DNA of 8,897 nucleotides from an uncultured bacterium. GTDB taxonomy: Bacteria; Bdellovibrionota_C; UBA2361; SZUA-149; CALKYB01. Every line of letters begins with the position of its first letter. Position 1 is the stretch's first letter. This document shows positions 5,429 to 8,897 of the stretch, piece after piece. The notes under the pieces were generated by a model, which was not told where the DNA came from, did not search any database, and was given only the letters and a program-made list of their open reading frames with translations. The stretch is taken from the NCBI GenBank assembly GCA_938022485.1, contig CALIEE010000232.1:1-8897 (forward strand), read 5' to 3'. A program made the translations under genes and the position numbers.

Positions 5429-6385
5429 GTGAGCTTAAGCCTCGAAAAATCCTTAGAACTTTATGAGCAGATGTACCTGATGAGAAGGTTCGAGGAATCT
5501 GCTGCTCAGTCTTATACCGAGCGAAAGATTGGTGGCTTTCTCCATCTTTACATCGGACAAGAAGCGGTTGCTACAGGCGTAATAGCTGCGACTGAAGAGA
5601 AAGACTATGTCGTTACCTCCTACCGAGATCATGCTCACTACCTAGCCAAGGGTGGAACAGCCCGTGAAGGCATGGCTGAACTTTTTGGTAAAGAAGGCGG
5701 ATGCTCAGGTGGTCGAGGTGGTTCGATGCATTTCTTTGATGCTGAAAAACGCTTCATGGGTGGCTGGGGTATTGTTGGTGCCCATGTCCCACTTGCTGCT
5801 GGAATTGGTTTCGCCGCTAAGTATAAAAATGATGGAACAGTTGCTGTCTGCTTTCTTGGAGAAGGTGCTGTCAGCATTGGGCCTTTTCATGAAGGAATGT
5901 GTTTAGCTGCTCTATGGAAACTTCCGGTGGTCTTTGTTGTAGAGAACAACAGATACGCCATGGGAACACCAATTCATAGAACTATGAGCACTGAGGATGT
6001 TTCAACTAGAGCCCTTGCCTATCCCATGGCTAGAGCTACTGTTGATGGTTGTGACCTTGATGAGTCCTATGAGCAGGCAAGAATCGCTGTAAAAAGAGCC
6101 CGAGAGCAATCACTTCCCACCCTGCTTGAATACAAAACCTACAGGTACCGAGGACATTCAATGGCTGACCCTGCTAAATATCGGACCAAGGACGAGTTGG
6201 AAGAATGGAAGAGAAGAGATCCTTTAAACCTTTTGAAAACCAAGTTAACCGCAAAAGGGGTTGAGGAGTCTGTATTCAAGCAAATTGAAGACAAGGTTGA
6301 AGCTGAGGTAGTTGATTGTAAGGAGTTTGCTGAACAATCACCTGAGCCTGCAGCAGAAACATTAGCGGATTTCGTTTATATCTAA
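5429..6385 (+). CDS. pdhA: Pyruvate dehydrogenase E1 component, alpha subunit
   Basis: The alpha subunit of the heterotetrameric, thiamine-diphosphate-dependent E1 decarboxylates pyruvate and passes the acetyl group to lipoyl-E2. Typical segments are MYLMRRFEE near the start, IGGFLHLYIGQEAV, GGRGGSMHF, AALWKLPVVFVVENNRYAMGT and the conserved loop YRGHSMADPAKYRT. The thiamine diphosphate/Mg motif G-D-G-X26-N-N appears as G144-E145-G146 ... N173-N174, so the first metal ligand is Glu instead of Asp. I chose GTG 5429 because GGGAGAG (5416-5422) sits at the right distance, a promoter lies just upstream, and the resulting 318 residues match the usual length near 320. A longer in-frame start at GTG 5288 (365 residues) adds an unconserved leader. 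The stop overlaps the pdhB start by one base. A branched-chain oxoacid or acetoin enzyme is the main alternative. Confidence 0.92.
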   Translation: MSLSLEKSLELYEQMYLMRRFEESAAQSYTERKIGGFLHLYIGQEAVATGVIAATEEKDYVVTSYRDHAHYLAKGGTAREGMAELFGKEGGCSGGRGGSMHFFDAEKRFMGGWGIVGAHVPLAAGIGFAAKYKNDGTVAVCFLGEGAVSIGPFHEGMCLAALWKLPVVFVVENNRYAMGTPIHRTMSTEDVSTRALAYPMARATVDGCDLDESYEQARIAVKRAREQSLPTLLEYKTYRYRGHSMADPAKYRTKDELEEWKRRDPLNLLKTKLTAKGVEESVFKQIEDKVEAEVVDCKEFAEQSPEPAAETLADFVYI

Positions 6386-7362
6386 TGAGCATGAGACAAT
6401 TAAGTATCCGAGAGGCTTTGAACGAAGCTTTAGCTGAAGAGATGGAACGCGATGAAAACGTGTTTCTTATGGGCGAAGAAGTAGGACACTATGATGGGGC
6501 TTACAAAGTCTCTAGGGGTCTTCTTGATAAGTTCGGCGAACAGAGAGTCGTCGATACTCCAATTGCTGAAAACGGATTTGCTGGCGTTGGAATTGGTGCT
6601 GCAATGGTCGGCTTGAGGCCAGTCATTGAGTTCATGACTTTCAATTTCTCGCTAATCGGAATTGACCAAGTGATCAATACCGCTGCCAAACTTCGTTATA
6701 TGTCTGCAGGGCAATTCAAATTACCGATGGTCTTTAGAGGACCAGGCGGTTCTGTCATGCAGTTAGGTGCACAGCACTCTCAATGTTTTGAAAGTTTCTA
6801 TGCTCACTGCCCAGGCTTGTTAGTTGTATTGCCTTCTAACTCTTATGACGCAAAAGGCTTATTAAAAAGTGCCATAAGAGATAACAACCCGGTTGTTTTC
6901 ATTGAATCTGAAGCCATGTATGGAGTCAGAGGAGATGTTCCCGAGGAAACCTATACTCTTGAGTTAGGAAAGGCCGATATTAAGCGAGAAGGCGCAGATA
7001 TAACTATAGCTTGCTGGTCCAAGGCGGTTCCATGGTGCCTAGAGGCAGCTGAAGGTTTGTCCGAGCTGGGTGTGAACGCTGAGGTTGTAGATCTAATGAC
7101 GATTCGCCCCTTGGACGAAGAAACTCTTCATCAATCTGTAAAGAAGACCAATAGACTTTTAGTTGTTCAAGAAAGTTGGCCTCTGGCTAGTGTTGGACAC
7201 TGGCTTGCAGCCACTGTCAGTGAAAGCCTGTTCGATTTTCTAGATGCTCCGGTTAAAGTTATTTCTGGTCAAGACTATCCATATCCTTACGCTAAAAATC
7301 TGGAAGCTTTAATGAGACCAGACGCAAGGAAGATAGTTGAAGTTGCCAGAAGCATGCTCTAG
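6385..7362 (+). CDS. pdhB: Pyruvate dehydrogenase E1 component, beta subunit
   Basis: The 325-residue beta subunit completes the E1 heterotetramer and helps form the thiamine diphosphate site. Motifs run in family order: LMGEEVGHYDGAYKVSRGL near residues 28-46, DTPIAENGFAGVGIG with the catalytic Glu62, the GAQHSQCFESFYAHCPGL block, PSNSYDAKGLLKSAIRD, and a C-terminal transketolase-type domain ending in QDYPYPYAKNLEALM. It lacks the N-terminal lipoyl domain that alphaproteobacterial PdhB proteins carry. It begins inside the pdhA stop (TAATG, one-base overlap) without a visible Shine-Dalgarno, so translation is probably coupled; an ATG at 6391 is a minor alternative. No E2 or E3 gene follows, so pdhC and lpd must lie elsewhere. 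Confidence 0.93.
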   Translation: MSMRQLSIREALNEALAEEMERDENVFLMGEEVGHYDGAYKVSRGLLDKFGEQRVVDTPIAENGFAGVGIGAAMVGLRPVIEFMTFNFSLIGIDQVINTAAKLRYMSAGQFKLPMVFRGPGGSVMQLGAQHSQCFESFYAHCPGLLVVLPSNSYDAKGLLKSAIRDNNPVVFIESEAMYGVRGDVPEETYTLELGKADIKREGADITIACWSKAVPWCLEAAEGLSELGVNAEVVDLMTIRPLDEETLHQSVKKTNRLLVVQESWPLASVGHWLAATVSESLFDFLDAPVKVISGQDYPYPYAKNLEALMRPDARKIVEVARSML

Positions 7363-7374
7363 CTTGAGGCAACA

Positions 7375-7902
7375 ATGATTCTTCCTTGGAAAGGAAAAAC
7401 CCCAAAAATTGGCAAAAACGTTTTCATCGCTCCCAACGCTACTGTTATTGGCGAGGTGGAGCTTGAGGACAACGTCACCATTCTCTTTGGAGCCGTGCTT
7501 CGTGGAGATATTCTACCGATACGCATAGGTAAACGAAGTAACGTGCAGGATGGCTGCGTGCTCCACACCAGCAGGAAACAAAACCCATTGGTTATAGGAG
7601 AAGACGTAACGATTGGGCACGGCGCAGTGCTACACAGCGCCACGATCAAAGACCGTTGCTTAATAGGAATGGGAGCAACGGTAATAGATAATTGCACAAT
7701 TGAGTCCGACAGCATTGTTGGAGCCGGGAGCTTAGTCACCAAAGGCAAAGAGTTCCCAAAAGGCTCGATGATCATCGGTTCTCCCGCTAAAGCTGTCAGA
7801 GAAACTACTGCGGAAGAGAAAGCATTTTTACCTCAGACGGCCAAAAACTATGTGCAGGTTGGAGCGGACTATCAGGAAATTATTGATAACCAAAAGAATT
7901 AA
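7375..7902 (+). CDS. Gamma-class carbonic anhydrase-like hexapeptide protein
   Basis: This 175-residue protein is built of left-handed beta-helix hexapeptide repeats and belongs to the gamma-carbonic anhydrase/YrdA/PaaY group. The three zinc ligands expected for the trimer are present: H64 in NVQDGCVLH, and H82 and H87 in IGHGAVLH. The R43-G-D45 pair, Q58 and D59 are also conserved, as is the late signature GAGSLVTKGKEFPKGS...GSPAK. Members interconvert CO2 and bicarbonate when active, though many homologues show little activity in tests. It starts at ATG 7375, 12 nt after the pdhB stop, with GAGG five bases upstream, so it is very likely the third gene of the pdh operon. A role in handling CO2 from pyruvate decarboxylation is an inference from this position. 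A thioesterase or acyltransferase role, as for PaaY-like proteins, cannot be excluded. Confidence 0.9.
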   Translation: MILPWKGKTPKIGKNVFIAPNATVIGEVELEDNVTILFGAVLRGDILPIRIGKRSNVQDGCVLHTSRKQNPLVIGEDVTIGHGAVLHSATIKDRCLIGMGATVIDNCTIESDSIVGAGSLVTKGKEFPKGSMIIGSPAKAVRETTAEEKAFLPQTAKNYVQVGADYQEIIDNQKN

Positions 7903-7906
7903 GTTG

Positions 7907-7926
7907 CTCTGGACACAGAGTTTTTT
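7907..7926 (+). terminator. Intrinsic terminator of the pdh operon
   Basis: A 5-bp stem CTCTG-GACA-CAGAG (7907-7920) is followed directly by six T residues (7921-7926), starting 5 nt after the stop codon of the carbonic-anhydrase-like gene. The stem is short, so termination may be partial. Confidence 0.65.
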
Positions 7927-7948
7927 GGCCTAAGTATTTGCCCCAGTC

Positions 7949-8028
7949 CTCCACATCCTCACACCACTAGATTAACTACTGCCGCTCTTTTAGTCTCTAA
8001 AGAGCATTATCAAACAGTGGAGCAGTAG
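7949..8028 (+). promoter_or_regulatory. Leader with alternative pairings to the ribosome-binding site
   Basis: The Shine-Dalgarno GGAG (8019-8022) of the next gene can pair in two exclusive ways: CTCCAC (7949-7954) with GTGGAG (8017-8022), or CTACTGC (7976-7982) with GCAGTAG (8022-8028). An inner hairpin, CTCTTT (7985-7990) with AAAGAG (7999-8004), lies in the loop of the second pairing. Translational control is possible but only inferred. Confidence 0.3.
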
Positions 8029-8897
8029 ATGTACAGCAGTAGGCCGCCTTTATCTCGTGGTTCAGCCACACTTCAGTTTATTTTTTCTAGCTCAGGAGGA
8101 ATACTCTTTGTTCTCCTTTTAGCAGATCTATCTAGTTACCTGCGAGCATCAAGTGCGACCCATGAAGCACTTGTGGCAACTATGCGTTGCATAACTCCGA
8201 CGGATGCAGATTGTCTTTCAGGAGCAGCTCTTAGTTCAGGCAATCTCGAGGCAGACTGGTTTGGTTTTCCCAATTCTCCTGAAACGGCAGTGGCTGCCCT
8301 ACAAGAAGTCACTTACTCGCCTGTGGTGGAAGAGTTCAGATGGGAGAATATCTTCGATATATTTTCTGTGCCTGACAATGCGGTAACTGCCAGCTTTCAA
8401 ACAGTTGAAATTCCAGTGCGTCGTTATGCAGCTAGGCTTAACTCCTGGTTCGATACCTGGGCTCCAGTGAATCGAATTTGGGAAGTGCGCGAGATTTTAC
8501 CCAATGGTGAAGTCGCAGTTATTCGAAGTTTAAAAGACCCTCAACTGGGACCGATGATGTATTTAGCGCACGGAATTGAGCATGGCTCACATTTTATAAG
8601 AGCTGACGGCACTGGCAACCCTGCAGTGGACGCCTTCACTAGTGAAAGTTGGTGTTTAGATGGAGTGCATAGTTCTAGTTTAGAAGACTTCAATGGAAAC
8701 AACATTCCAGACCAAATAGACTCTGAGCTACTAGAGGCCGATCCACTTAGACTGTTATCTGTTGCTTCATATTGCCAACTTGAACACGACGACTTTAGAT
8801 GGGCGCGTGCAGCAAACTGCACTTGGGAGGGGCGAAACCCCGTAGACCCCAGTTATGGAACATCAGAGAATCAGTTTTATGACTCCCCTTCTCGACC
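8029..8897 (+). CDS. TadE-like membrane-anchored envelope protein (partial)
   Basis: The frame is open from ATG 8029 to the right edge, giving 289 codons with no stop; GGAG six bases upstream supports the start. Residues 10-40 resemble the N-terminus of TadE/TadG pilus-assembly pseudopilins: RGSATLQF followed by a hydrophobic helix (GGILFVLLLADLSSYL). In that alignment the residue five after the glycine, normally Glu, is Gln16. The rest should lie outside the cytoplasm. It is rich in Trp, Asn, Asp and Ser and has scattered cysteines (C54, C62, C209 and others). Residues 220-231 read D-F-N-G-N-N-I-P-D-Q-I-D, a calcium-loop pattern like those in thrombospondin type 3 repeats and dockerins. I do not recognise the central domain. 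It follows a terminator and is probably its own transcript, perhaps the first gene of a pilus or envelope cluster beyond the window. Confidence 0.75.
   Translation, partial: MYSSRPPLSRGSATLQFIFSSSGGILFVLLLADLSSYLRASSATHEALVATMRCITPTDADCLSGAALSSGNLEADWFGFPNSPETAVAALQEVTYSPVVEEFRWENIFDIFSVPDNAVTASFQTVEIPVRRYAARLNSWFDTWAPVNRIWEVREILPNGEVAVIRSLKDPQLGPMMYLAHGIEHGSHFIRADGTGNPAVDAFTSESWCLDGVHSSSLEDFNGNNIPDQIDSELLEADPLRLLSVASYCQLEHDDFRWARAANCTWEGRNPVDPSYGTSENQFYDSPSR

Noticed and set aside
7359..7775. Minus-strand open frame of 138 codons antisense to the carbonic-anhydrase-like gene
   Set aside because: The plus strand carries unmistakable hexapeptide-repeat motifs; the antisense frame is low-complexity and a shadow.

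Overview
The window reads as a piece of chromosome from a free-living Gram-negative bacterium of moderate GC content, probably proteobacterial or a close relative. The evidence is a 6S RNA of proteobacterial type, a TrkH potassium transporter, a two-subunit (alpha/beta) pyruvate dehydrogenase E1, a Sec signal peptide on a secreted enzyme, and frequent GTG/TTG starts. I cannot fix the lineage more closely. There are no tRNAs, rRNAs, insertion sequences, CRISPR arrays or obvious phage modules.

Layout. Positions 1-798 (minus) hold the N-terminal 266 codons of trkH, cut by the window edge. A possible small ORF overlaps its start. Positions 979-1842 (plus) encode a calcineurin-like metallophosphoesterase, which converges with a minus-strand block. 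That block, read from right to left, is a RuvC-like nuclease (3976-4662), an exported endonuclease/exonuclease/phosphatase-family protein (2846-3943) and a metallo-beta-lactamase-fold hydrolase (1846-2757). From 4663 to 5428 there is no convincing protein gene. This stretch holds two consensus DnaA boxes, a promoter, a 6S RNA of about 215 nt (about 4902-5116) and the pdhA leader. Positions 5429-7902 (plus) form a compact operon of pdhA, pdhB and a gamma-class carbonic anhydrase-like hexapeptide protein, closed by a short intrinsic terminator. Positions 8029-8897 are the start of a long, cut-off gene for a membrane-anchored, TadE-like surface or envelope protein with a calcium-loop-like motif.

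How the parts may work together. The pdhA-pdhB pair decarboxylates pyruvate and releases CO2, and the gamma-carbonic-anhydrase homologue translated 12 nt later could handle CO2/bicarbonate; this coupling is inferred. The 6S RNA just upstream would tune sigma70 transcription with growth phase. Transcription diverges at about 4.7 kb, around the DnaA boxes: the block on the left runs leftward and the RNA and operon on the right run rightward. That pattern is seen at origins, but two genes in one window cannot prove it.

I did not find a clearly new multi-gene system. The best leads are the 4663-5428 intergenic region (DnaA boxes, 6S RNA and a structured pdhA leader) and the TadE-like protein at the right edge.
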